NCBI RefSeq assembly: GCF_000829695.1
Contig: NZ_BBNN01000015.1
Location: forward strand, 496,001 to 560,000
DNA from: Streptomyces sp. NBRC 110035
Lineage (GTDB): Bacteria > Actinomycetota > Actinomycetes > Streptomycetales > Streptomycetaceae
DNA: 64,000 bases
Direction of reading: 5' to 3'
The translations under genes and the position numbers were made by a program. Positions within the stretch are counted from its first letter, which is position 1. Each line of letters starts with the position of its first letter. Shown one piece after another: positions 19,076-27,400 of this stretch. The notes beneath the pieces were generated by a model that saw only the letters and a list, made by a program, of their open reading frames with translations, made no database searches and had not been told where the DNA came from.

Positions 19076-19789
19076 TTATGCCGAGTGCCGGAGTACTGGT
19101 TCTCCTTCGTTCGGGTCCGTGGCGAGGAAATCCGAAATAGAGGCGGAATCGACGAGCAGTGTGCCGTCCGGCAAGCGTCTGACGAGACCGAGGCCGTTGA
19201 AGTTCTTGAGGAAGAAACCTATCCGAGACCGGGTCGTCCCCACCATGGCGGCCAGTTCGTCGTGGGTGATCCGGGCGTCGATATGCTGCCACTGGGAGTC
19301 CTGCTCGGCAAAGCGGTCGGACAAGTTCAGCAGGATTGCCGCGAGCCGGTACTCGCACTTCATGGTGACCAGGTGCTTGATCATGCTTTCACGCTCGCGG
19401 ATGCGCTGGGCCAGATGCTGGCTCCAGTCCTGGAAGAGGTCGAGGTCGCTGCACAGGCTGCGTACGAAGTCCCGGCGGTTAATACGCAGTACACGGCTGT
19501 CCAGTATGGCAGTGGCGGACTCTTCGTGCACGGATGGAATCAGCGAGAGTGCGCCCAGGATGTCGCCGCGCCGACATATGTCCAGGATGCATTCCTTTCC
19601 GCTGTGCGCGCTGGTGGTCAGTTTGATGCCGCCATGGATGATGAGGAAGAGGTCATCGATGGTCTCGCCGCAGGTGTAAAGGTTGTAGCCCCGCTCCAGA
19701 GTGATCGGGGTCAACGATATCTTGTAGATTTCTCTGTTCTGCAGCAGGTGTAAATGTAGGGCGGACTTGTCAAACTGAACACGCTGCAT
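19076..19789 (-). CDS. Crp/Fnr-family transcriptional regulator
   Basis: 237 residues. An N-terminal cyclic-nucleotide-binding beta-barrel (about 20-140: DDLFLIIHGGIKLTT, GDILGALSLIP) is followed by the long dimer helix and a winged HTH of the Crp type (ITHDELAAMVGTTRSRIGFF). No Cys cluster for an iron-sulfur centre is present, so it is not a classical Fnr. AT-rich codons at its N-terminus contrast with its neighbours. It reads away from the biosynthetic operon. The leinamycin cluster, as I recall it, is controlled by a Crp/Fnr-type protein (LnmO); this gene is a good candidate for the pathway regulator. Confidence 0.9.
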   Translation of the reverse strand: MQRVQFDKSALHLHLLQNREIYKISLTPITLERGYNLYTCGETIDDLFLIIHGGIKLTTSAHSGKECILDICRRGDILGALSLIPSVHEESATAILDSRVLRINRRDFVRSLCSDLDLFQDWSQHLAQRIRERESMIKHLVTMKCEYRLAAILLNLSDRFAEQDSQWQHIDARITHDELAAMVGTTRSRIGFFLKNFNGLGLVRRLPDGTLLVDSASISDFLATDPNEGEPVLRHSA

Positions 19790-19824
19790 GAAAACTCCCC
19801 GTGAGTTATTTTCTGTACAGTGCG

Positions 19825-19862
19825 GCTCGTGGTGGAGGCTTGGTCAAGCCTCCACCACGAGC
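19825..19862 (-). terminator. 18-bp perfect hairpin
   Basis: GCTCGTGGTGGAGGCTTG (19825-19842) and its exact complement (19845-19862) are separated by only GT. It lies 5 nt beyond the stop of the YdeI-like gene and upstream of the Crp gene, so it most likely terminates the former. Confidence 0.8.
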
Positions 19863-19866
19863 ATTG

Positions 19867-20436
19867 TCAAGAGTAGATCTTCTCCTTGTTCGACATCATT
19901 GTGACGAATTTTTCAATTCGTTTGACGCGCGTTTCGGTCTTTTTGGCGCTTTGGATTCGGTACAGAATGGCGTAGCGGTTCTTGCTGTCCAGAGTCGCGA
20001 AGAACTCCGCCGCCGCGGGCTCCTCGCGGAGTGCCGCTTCGAAGTCGTCCGGCACGGTCATCTTGCTCTGGGAGGCGTACGCCGCCTCCCAGCGTCCGTC
20101 GGCCTTTGCGGCGTCGATCTCCCGCTGACCGGCAGGCCGGATTGCGCCCGCGGCGGCCAGTCGCTCCACCCGCTCCCGGTTGGCCTGAGACCAGGGGCTC
20201 TTCTTGGTACGAGGAGTGAAGCGTTGCTGCCAGTACTGGTCGTCGACCTTGTCCCGCTGGCTGTCGATCCATCCGAAGCAGATGGCGCAGTCGAGCGCTT
20301 CTGCGTAGGTGACGCTCGGAATGCCGGTGGCATTCTTGGCGATCTTGACCCATACTCCGGACGCGCTCCCGTGGTGCTCCTCCAGCCACTGTTCCCACTG
20401 CGTCTGGTCCTCGAAAAAGATGATCGGTTCGCTCAT
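19867..20436 (-). CDS. YdeI/OmpD-associated family protein
   Basis: About 189 residues from the ATG at 20436 (MSEPIIFFEDQTQWEQWL); an upstream start at 20448 adds four residues. The sequence has the family signature ALDCAICFGWIDSQRDKVDD, then YWQQRFTPRTKKSPWSQANR and a C-terminal helical hairpin ending in a repeated Lys/Arg pattern (KKTETRVKRIEKFV). Members are small cytoplasmic proteins of poorly known role, sometimes linked to antimicrobial peptide tolerance. It shares orientation with the regulator and the phosphopantetheinyl transferase. Confidence 0.85.
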   Translation of the reverse strand: MSEPIIFFEDQTQWEQWLEEHHGSASGVWVKIAKNATGIPSVTYAEALDCAICFGWIDSQRDKVDDQYWQQRFTPRTKKSPWSQANRERVERLAAAGAIRPAGQREIDAAKADGRWEAAYASQSKMTVPDDFEAALREEPAAAEFFATLDSKNRYAILYRIQSAKKTETRVKRIEKFVTMMSNKEKIYS

Positions 20437-20462
20437 CCCTCGATCCAATCAGAAGTGCGTGA

Positions 20463-20473
20463 GGGGGGGGGGG
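20463..20473. repeat. Poly-G tract
   Basis: A run of about eleven G lies between the YdeI-like gene and the phosphopantetheinyl transferase gene. It could be a slippage site or an assembly error; it is not inside a coding region. Confidence 0.6.
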
Positions 20474-20490
20474 ATATGTCCGTCACGGAT

Positions 20491-21225
20491 TTATGGCAGG
20501 TGCACGCGGACTGCGACGTCGTCCTCCCGTGTGCGCCCGGGATCGCCCTGTACCGCGACAGCGAGGAGACCACCGTGCTGAACCGGCCATTGCCGGAAGG
20601 TGTACCCGGCATGCTGGGGGCCGGCGGCGAGGGAGCGCAGGACCGGCCTGCCCATTCCGACATCGAACTCGCAGGCGGTCATCGGGAACCGTATCCCGGT
20701 CCCGATCGCCTTGAGATACGCCTCTTTCAGGGTCCAGTAGCGGAAGAACAGTTCCTGGCGCCGGCCCGGGGGAGCCAGGCCGAACTCGCGCTGCTCGCGT
20801 GCGGACAGCACCGAGCGGGTGAGCCGGTGCAGCGGCAGCACCCGGCCGGGGCGCTCCACATCCACACCGCAGCGTGCGTCGCGGGTCACCACGCACGCCA
20901 CCATTCCCTCCGTGTGGGACAGATTGAACCTCAAAGAGCGGGCGCGGGCCGGGTGGTGCACCTCGGGACGGCCGAGGCTCGAGCGCAGGAACCGCCACTC
21001 GTCCGGGCGCACCTGGGGCTCGGCCGCGCTGAGAGACTGTCGCACCAGGCCCCACGCGGCGGTGTACAGCGCACGGTCCTGGGCACGGCGCAAGGTGTCC
21101 CGACGGGCCAGTTCGCCGTCGCTCAGGGTCCACTCGACGTCAGTGGGGCGCACGCCGTCGCGGGCTGCCGCGTCGTCGGCCACCGGCCGGCACCACACGT
21201 GCGCCACCGTTTCCGGGTACCCCAT
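20491..21225 (-). CDS. Sfp-type 4'-phosphopantetheinyl transferase
   Basis: 244 residues. It transfers the phosphopantetheine arm from CoA to the Ser of carrier domains. The family motifs are present: LRFNLSHTEGMVAC (P2), GVDVERPGR (magnesium site) and FFRYWTLKEAYLKAIG (P3). It lies at the left edge of the cluster, divergent from the HCS-ECH-AT-PKS1 operon, and would activate the eight or so carrier domains seen in PKS1, PKS2 and the discrete carrier protein. Confidence 0.95.
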   Translation of the reverse strand: MGYPETVAHVWCRPVADDAAARDGVRPTDVEWTLSDGELARRDTLRRAQDRALYTAAWGLVRQSLSAAEPQVRPDEWRFLRSSLGRPEVHHPARARSLRFNLSHTEGMVACVVTRDARCGVDVERPGRVLPLHRLTRSVLSAREQREFGLAPPGRRQELFFRYWTLKEAYLKAIGTGIRFPMTACEFDVGMGRPVLRSLAAGPQHAGYTFRQWPVQHGGLLAVAVQGDPGRTREDDVAVRVHLP

Positions 21226-21390
21226 CGCCCGCGCACCTCCTCACTACCTCGCGGCCATGCCGGAGCGTCTCGAACCCGTGGGTACTCGTCCTCGGCTCCG
21301 CCAGGAAGCCGCAGTACGTGCACGCAAGGGGATAAGAGCGATTTTTGCCCCCGTCCGTTCGCACAGTCTGAGCTCCCGGAGGTTCAGTCG

Positions 21391-21410
21391 ACTGCGCAAT
21401 AGTGCGCAGT
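21391..21410. promoter_or_regulatory. 20-bp palindrome in the divergent promoter region, possible operator
   Basis: ACTGCGCA-ATAG-TGCGCAGT sits between the divergent phosphopantetheinyl transferase and HCS genes, about 77 nt before the HCS start. Its symmetric TGCGCA half-sites could bind a dimeric HTH protein such as the nearby Crp/Fnr regulator; this is inference. Confidence 0.4.
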
Positions 21411-21486
21411 CATCGCTCGGTCGGCGGGGGCATGATCGGCGCCGGTCAGACGGACGCCGGTGCGCTCCGGCAGACGGGAGAGCGGC

Positions 21487-22716
21487 ATGGGCGTCGGAAT
21501 CAAGGCCCTTCATCCGTACGTGGGGCGGAGCTGCGTCGACATCAGGACGCTGTATGAGTCGCGGGGCCACGACATGAGCCGCTTCGGCAACCTCATGATG
21601 AGCCGCAAGTCGGTCAACATGCCGTTCGAGGACGCGGTGACCAACGCGGTCAACGCGGCCCAGCCGCTGGTCCGGCGCCTCACCCCGGCGGAACGCGACC
21701 GGATCGAGGCAGTCGTGGTGGCCACCGAATCCGGCGTCGACCTGGGCAAGTCGATCAGCACCTATGTGCACCACTACCTCGGACTCGGCTCCCGCTGCCG
21801 CTCCTTCGAGGTCAAACAGGCCTGCTACGGCGGCACCGCGGCACTGCACACCGCCGTGGGCATGGTGCACGCCAGCCCGTTCGACGACGCGCTCGCCTTG
21901 GTCGTCGCCGCCGACTCCGCCGGGGTGCCCGCGCTCGGCGAACAGTGGGAGGGCGCCGAGGGCGCCGGCGCCGTCGCCATGCTGGTCGGGCGCGGGGCCA
22001 CCGCGCTGGAGATCGACCTCGGCGCGAGCGGCTGCCACACCTTCGAAGTGATGGACACCTTCCGCCCCGGCCCCGGCATCGACGTGGTCAACCAGGACGT
22101 GTCCATGCTGGCCTACCTGGAATGCCTGCAGAAGGCGTTCGAGGCCTACCACGAGCGGGTCGACGGCGCCGACATCGTCGACAACTTCGCCTACCTGGCC
22201 TTCCACACTCCTTTCGTCGGCATGGTGCGCGGCGCCCACCGGCGGCTGCTGCGCCAGCAACGGCAGGCGGGCCAGCACGAGGTGGACGCCGACTACGAAC
22301 AGCGGGTCCGCCCGTCCCAGCGGTACGGCGCCGAGGTCGGCAACATCTTCTCCGCCTCGCTCTATCTGGCCCTGTGCTCCCTGCTCCGGCACGGCAGCTT
22401 CCCGCAGCCCCGGCGCATCGGCCTGTTCTCCTACGGTTCCGGCTGCGCCTCGGAGTTCTTCAGCGGCGTCGTGCACCCCCGGGCCGTGGACGACCTCGCC
22501 GCCTTGGGAGTCGAAGAGGCCCTGGCCGACCGGCGGCCGCTCACCGTCGGCGAGTACGACAAGGTCGCCGCCGAGGGCGACCGCGCACAGTTCGGGGTCC
22601 GGGACGCCCACTTCGACCTCGACGCGTACGGGGAGCTCGGCGAGGACTTCGCAGGGCGCGGGCTGCTGGTGCTGGACCGGATCGAGGGCTACCACCGCAA
22701 GTACGGGTGGACCTGA
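21487..22716 (+). CDS. HMG-CoA-synthase-like protein (HCS) for polyketide beta-branching
   Basis: 409 residues from ATG 21487, preceded by GGGAG. It condenses an acyl group, carried on a donor ACP, with a beta-keto polyketide thioester on the assembly line to begin a beta-alkyl branch. The catalytic Glu lies in VVATESGVD, the Cys in FEVKQACYGGTAAL, and the His in LAFHTPFVGMV. Sequence order and length match the PksG/CurD/LnmM group. The stop overlaps the next start (ATGA), so it is translationally coupled to ECH1. Confidence 0.95.
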   Translation: MGVGIKALHPYVGRSCVDIRTLYESRGHDMSRFGNLMMSRKSVNMPFEDAVTNAVNAAQPLVRRLTPAERDRIEAVVVATESGVDLGKSISTYVHHYLGLGSRCRSFEVKQACYGGTAALHTAVGMVHASPFDDALALVVAADSAGVPALGEQWEGAEGAGAVAMLVGRGATALEIDLGASGCHTFEVMDTFRPGPGIDVVNQDVSMLAYLECLQKAFEAYHERVDGADIVDNFAYLAFHTPFVGMVRGAHRRLLRQQRQAGQHEVDADYEQRVRPSQRYGAEVGNIFSASLYLALCSLLRHGSFPQPRRIGLFSYGSGCASEFFSGVVHPRAVDDLAALGVEEALADRRPLTVGEYDKVAAEGDRAQFGVRDAHFDLDAYGELGEDFAGRGLLVLDRIEGYHRKYGWT

Positions 22717-23483
22717 TGACCCTTCACCCCACCGGACCCGCCGTACTCGTCGACCGCGACGGACCGGTCACCCGCCTCGTCATCAACCGTCCGCACCGGC
22801 AGAACAGCCTCACCGCCGACGACGTCCGGCTGCTGCGTGACGCCTTGGAAACGGCCGCCGCAGACCCGCAGACCCGGGCCGTGGTCCTCTCGGGCAGCGG
22901 CGGCACACTGTGCACGGGCATGGACCTCGCATCGGTGTCCACCGAGGGGGACTCCCTAGGCGGCGGCGAGTTCTTCGACCTGCTGCACCGGCTCACCGAC
23001 ATCCCCGTGACCGTGATGGCGGCGATCGACGGCCAGGCCCTGGGTGGCGGCGTGGGCCTGGCCGCGGCCTGCGACCTGGTGGTCGCCACCGAGCGCAGCT
23101 CCTTCGCACTGCCTGAGGCACTCTGGGGGCTGCTGCCCTGCAACATCCTGCCGTTCCTGGTGCGCCGTACCGGTTTCCAGCGGGCCTACGCCATGACCCT
23201 GTCCACGGCGCCGGTCATGGCGGCCGACGCGCGGACCTTCGGACTTGTCGACGTGCTGGAGGGCGCGCACGGACAGCAACTGCGCAGGCTGCTCGGCCGG
23301 GTCGGCAAGCTGGACCGGGCGACCATCGGCGCGGCCAAGACGTACTGCGCGAGCCTGTCCCCGATCCCGGACACCGCGCGCGCCCACGCCGGAGAGGTGT
23401 TCGCCGGACTGCTGGGTTCGCCGGCGGTGCGCGCCAGGATCGACAACTACGTGCGCCACCAGCGGATGCCCTGGGAGGTGTGA
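22716..23483 (+). CDS. Enoyl-CoA hydratase-like dehydratase ECH1 of the beta-branching cassette
   Basis: 255 residues. Crotonase fold with NRPHRQNSLTADD, the oxyanion loop LCTGMDLAS, and AIDGQALGGGVGLAAACDLV. The segment FALPEALWGLLPCNILPFLVRR closely follows PksH/CurE-type ECH1, which dehydrates the HMG-type intermediate formed by HCS. The start overlaps the HCS stop by one base. The second cassette hydratase, ECH2, is built into PKS2 (48,472-49,191). Confidence 0.92.
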   Translation: MTLHPTGPAVLVDRDGPVTRLVINRPHRQNSLTADDVRLLRDALETAAADPQTRAVVLSGSGGTLCTGMDLASVSTEGDSLGGGEFFDLLHRLTDIPVTVMAAIDGQALGGGVGLAAACDLVVATERSSFALPEALWGLLPCNILPFLVRRTGFQRAYAMTLSTAPVMAADARTFGLVDVLEGAHGQQLRRLLGRVGKLDRATIGAAKTYCASLSPIPDTARAHAGEVFAGLLGSPAVRARIDNYVRHQRMPWEV

Positions 23484-23486
23484 CCC

Positions 23487-24359
23487 GTGCCAACTGCGCT
23501 CGCCTTTCCCGGGCAAGGCGCGCTGCGCGGTCAGACCGGTGCCGATCTGCTCGATCGGTACCCCGACCTGGCCGCGCAGGCCGAACAGATCCTTGGCCAC
23601 CCACTGCGCGCCGTGCTCACCGCCGAGCCCGACAGCCCCTGGCGGCACCTCACCTGCGTACAGCCGACGCTCTTCGTCCTCACCCGCCTCGCCGCGCTCG
23701 ATCTGCCACGACCTGACTACCTGGTCGGGCACAGCATGGGCGAACTGACCGCACTCTGCCACGCCGGGTCGGTCGACTTCGCCACCGGACTGCGCCTCGT
23801 CCTGGCCCGGGCCCGGCTGATCTCGCAGTGCCCGGTTCCCGGCGGGATGCTGGCGGTCACCGGCATCGGCGTGGGCGAGCTGACGGGGGTGATGGCGGCC
23901 GAAGGCTTCGCCGATCTCGACATCGCCAATCTCAATGCCCCGGACCAGACCGTGTTGGCCGGTCCGACCGGTTCCCTGCGCGCGCTCGGCACGGTCCTGC
24001 GCAGTGGCGGCACGGCCAAGGCGACACTCATCGACGCACCCAACCCCGGTCACTCCCGCTACATGGCAGGCGCGGCTGCCGGGTTCGCCGAGATCCTCGC
24101 CGAGGTGACGTTCGCCGCCCCGCGCATCCCGGTGATCTCCAATGTGACGGCCCGTCCACACAGCCCTGCGCGGCTGGCCGAGCTGCTCGCTCAGCACCTG
24201 TACCGGCCCGTCCACTGGTCCGCCAGCATGACCTATCTCCACGCCGCCGGAGTCACGGAACTCCGCCAAGCCGGTGCCGGCGGACTGCTGCCCCGGCTGT
24301 GGACCGCCTGCACGGCGCCGGACGCCACACGTGTGGCTCCCCGGGACGCTCAGGAGTGA
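23487..24359 (+). CDS. Discrete malonyl-CoA acyltransferase or acyl hydrolase (trans-AT)
   Basis: 290 residues from GTG 23487, 3 nt after the ECH1 stop. FabD fold with the oxyanion Gln in LAFPGQGAL and the nucleophile in LVGHSMGELTAL. The second active-site motif is unusual: PNPGHSRYM replaces the AFHS of malonyl-specific ATs, though the His-Ser pair remains. In trans-AT clusters with two AT-type proteins, one usually loads malonyl and the other proofreads as an acyl hydrolase. The AT of the AT-ER fusion at 34,781 is canonical, so this one may be the hydrolase or serve another acyl group, such as the branching donor. Confidence 0.88.
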   Translation: MPTALAFPGQGALRGQTGADLLDRYPDLAAQAEQILGHPLRAVLTAEPDSPWRHLTCVQPTLFVLTRLAALDLPRPDYLVGHSMGELTALCHAGSVDFATGLRLVLARARLISQCPVPGGMLAVTGIGVGELTGVMAAEGFADLDIANLNAPDQTVLAGPTGSLRALGTVLRSGGTAKATLIDAPNPGHSRYMAGAAAGFAEILAEVTFAAPRIPVISNVTARPHSPARLAELLAQHLYRPVHWSASMTYLHAAGVTELRQAGAGGLLPRLWTACTAPDATRVAPRDAQE

Positions 24360-24428
24360 GCGTGGCGCGCGCCGGTGCGCTTATAGCGTGCGCCCCGGAA
24401 CAGCTACCACCGGACGACAGGGGTGAGC

Positions 24429-27400
24429 GTGGCGCACAACGAGAAGGTACAGATGGTCCTCCTCTCGGCGGCCGACGAGGAGCGGCTGGTGCGCCTCGCC
24501 CGCCTCTACCGGGACTTCCTCGACGACGCGGCGGACGGCGAACAGGATCTTGATCCCGCCGACATGGCGTTCACCAGCCAGGTCGGGCGGGTGCCGCTCG
24601 GCCACCGTCTCGCCGTACTCTGCCGCACCGTCGCGCAGTTGCGGGCAGCACTGGACGACGTGGTGCACGCGCGGTCGTCGGCGGCGGTGCGGCGCTCCGT
24701 GGTGCACGTCGTCCCGCCGTACACCGCCCGGGCGACGGTGGTCGCCGACGAGCAGGAGGCGCTGGCGGCCTGGCTGGCCGGACAGGACGTCGACTGGCGC
24801 CGCCTGTGGACGGCGCCGGGCCGCCGGGTGGCGTTGCCGTCCTACCCGTTCGACGATTCCGGCAGTGCCACCGGCACGGGCGGCCAGGACAGTGCCGCTG
24901 CTCCCCCCGGGCCTCCGGCGCCTGCCGACGGAGGCTGGGCGAGCGCCTACCTCTGCCGGGTGTTCGCCGAGACCGCCGGACTGGCCGTCGAGGAAGTGCA
25001 CCCCCACGCCGCGCTGGAGGAACTGGGTCTCAGCTCCTTCCTGATCACACGGCTCAACACCCGGCTGGAGAACGATCTGAGGGAACGGAGCCGGACACTG
25101 TTCTTCAAGTACGGGACCCTCGCCGACATCGCCGCCGTCCTGGCCACCCGGCACAGCGGCCCGCCCGGCACGACCGGCCCCTCTGCCTCTCTGGCTGACG
25201 AAGCCCGGCCCCCCGCCCACGCGGTCTCCGCAGCGGACCACACCCCCGCAGCCGATCGCGCCCCAACGCCCGCGCCCCCCGGCACGCGTCGACGTGTCGG
25301 TGCGGAGCCGCTGGCCATCGTAGGAATGTCCGGGCGGTTCCCCGGCGCAGCGTCCCTGGCGGAGTTCTGGGAGCGGCTGCAGAGCGGGACCTGCACCGTC
25401 GGCCCGGTGCCTGCCGACCGGCTCCGGCCGGGCTGGCCCGCCTCCCTGATGCACGGCGGTTACCTCGCAGAAGTGGACCGGTTCGACCCGCTGCTGTTCG
25501 GCATCACCCCCCGCCACGCCGAGCTGATGGATCCCCAGGAGCGGCTCTGCCTGGAGGCCGTCTGGGAGGCCCTGGACGACGCCGGCTACCCGGCCGGGCG
25601 CCTGCGCACCGACCACGGCTCCCGGGTCGGGGTCTACGTCGGTTCCATGTACAACGAGTACCCGTACTTCGGAGTCGAGCAGAGCCTGCTCGGTGTGGCC
25701 GCGGACAGCGGCTCCACCGTGGCAGGCATCGCCAACCGGGTCTCGTACGCCTTTGACCTGCACGGACCGAGCATGACCGTGGACACCATGTGCTCGGCCT
25801 CCTTGGTGGCGCTGCATCTGGCCGCCCGCGCGATACGCGCCGGCGAGTGCGAGGCCGCCGTGGTCGCCGCGACGAACCTCTCGCTGCACCCCAACAAGTT
25901 CCGCCAGATCGACCGGTTGGGCGGTGCGTCCAGTGACCAGCTGTGCCGCAGCTTCGGCCGGGGCGGTGACGGCATGGTTCCCGCCGAGGCGGTCGGCGCC
26001 CTGCTGCTCAAGCCCCTGTCTGCCGCCGAGGCGGCCGGGGATCGGGTACACGCCGTGGTGGCGGGCACCGCCGTGGTCAACGCGGGGCGGACGAACGGCT
26101 GGATCGTGCCGAGTCCTGCCTCGCAGGCCGAGGTCGTACGGCAGGCCCTCGCCGATGCCGGGCTGGCCCCGCGGGACATCGGGTACCTGGAGGCGCACGG
26201 CGCGGGAACCGCGCTGGGCGACCCGATCGAGGCCGACGGACTGCACCGGGTCTTCACACGTGACGCACTCGGCCAAGGGGCTCTGCCGATCGGCTCGGTG
26301 AAGTCCAACATCGGACACGCCGAGGCGTCGGCCGGCCTGGCCGGCATCGCCAAGGTGGTGCTCCAGTTCACGCACCGCACCCTGGTGCCGTCCCTGCACG
26401 CCGACGAGCTCAACCCGGACATCGACTGGGCCGAATCCCCGTTGCGGGTCCAGCGGTCACTGGAGCCGTGGGCCACCCAGGACGGGACGCTACGCCGGGC
26501 CGGAGTCAGCTCGTTCGGCGCCGGCGGTACTCTCGCCCACGTCATCCTGGAAGAACCGCCCGCACACCTGGCCCCTGACGTCCCGTCTGCCCCCGCTCCG
26601 CCGGCGCCGACGGTGATCATGCTGTCCGCCTACGACGAGGACCGCCTCCGCGAGGTCATCTCGCGACTGCTGGCGCACCTGCGCGAGCAGCCGGACACCG
26701 ACCTGGCCGACCTGGCCTACACCCTCGCCGAGGGGCGCCACCACCTGCGGGAGCGCGCGGCCGTGGTGGTCTCCGACACCGGCGAACTCGCCGACAGGCT
26801 GAGACGTCACCTGGACGGTGACGCCACCGCGCTGCTGCGTGGCCGGGTGCCGTCGGGCCGAGCGCCGGGCGAGCCGGTCCGCGGTGGAGCACCGGACGAA
26901 CTCGCCCGTCGGTGGATCGCCGGACAGCCCGTCGTCCCGGAACGGCCGACCGGACGTCGGCCCCGTGTCGTGACGCTGCCCGCGTACCCGTTCGCCCGTA
27001 CCCGCTGCTGGCTGCCCGAGCCCGCCGCCGCGCCCGCACCGCCCGAGCCCGACCCCTCCGGAGAGTTGCCGCTGTACCGCAAGACCTGGCATCCGGCCGG
27101 TCCGGTGGGCGCACCCGGCGCCCTGCCGGGCAGCCTGCTGTGCGTGTACGGCAAGGGCAGCCGCGACCTGGCCGATGCCCTCGTGGCGCGGGTCGGCGCC
27201 GACCGGGTCCACCTGATAAGGGAGGACACCGGCGACGGTGAGGCGCACGGAACCCTCACCGGCTCCTCGGGCGCGGACCTAGCGGACCGGGCCCTCGCGG
27301 CGCATCCCGATCTGGCCGCCGTTGTCGACCTCGCCGACATCGGCCGTACCCCTGGCGGCGCCGGCCCATGGCAGGTGCGTCTGGCGCTGCTCCAGCGGCT

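Noticed and set aside
19801..21402. Plus-strand frame of 533 codons opposite the phosphopantetheinyl transferase and YdeI genes
   Set aside because: Antisense shadow; the minus-strand genes have clear motifs.
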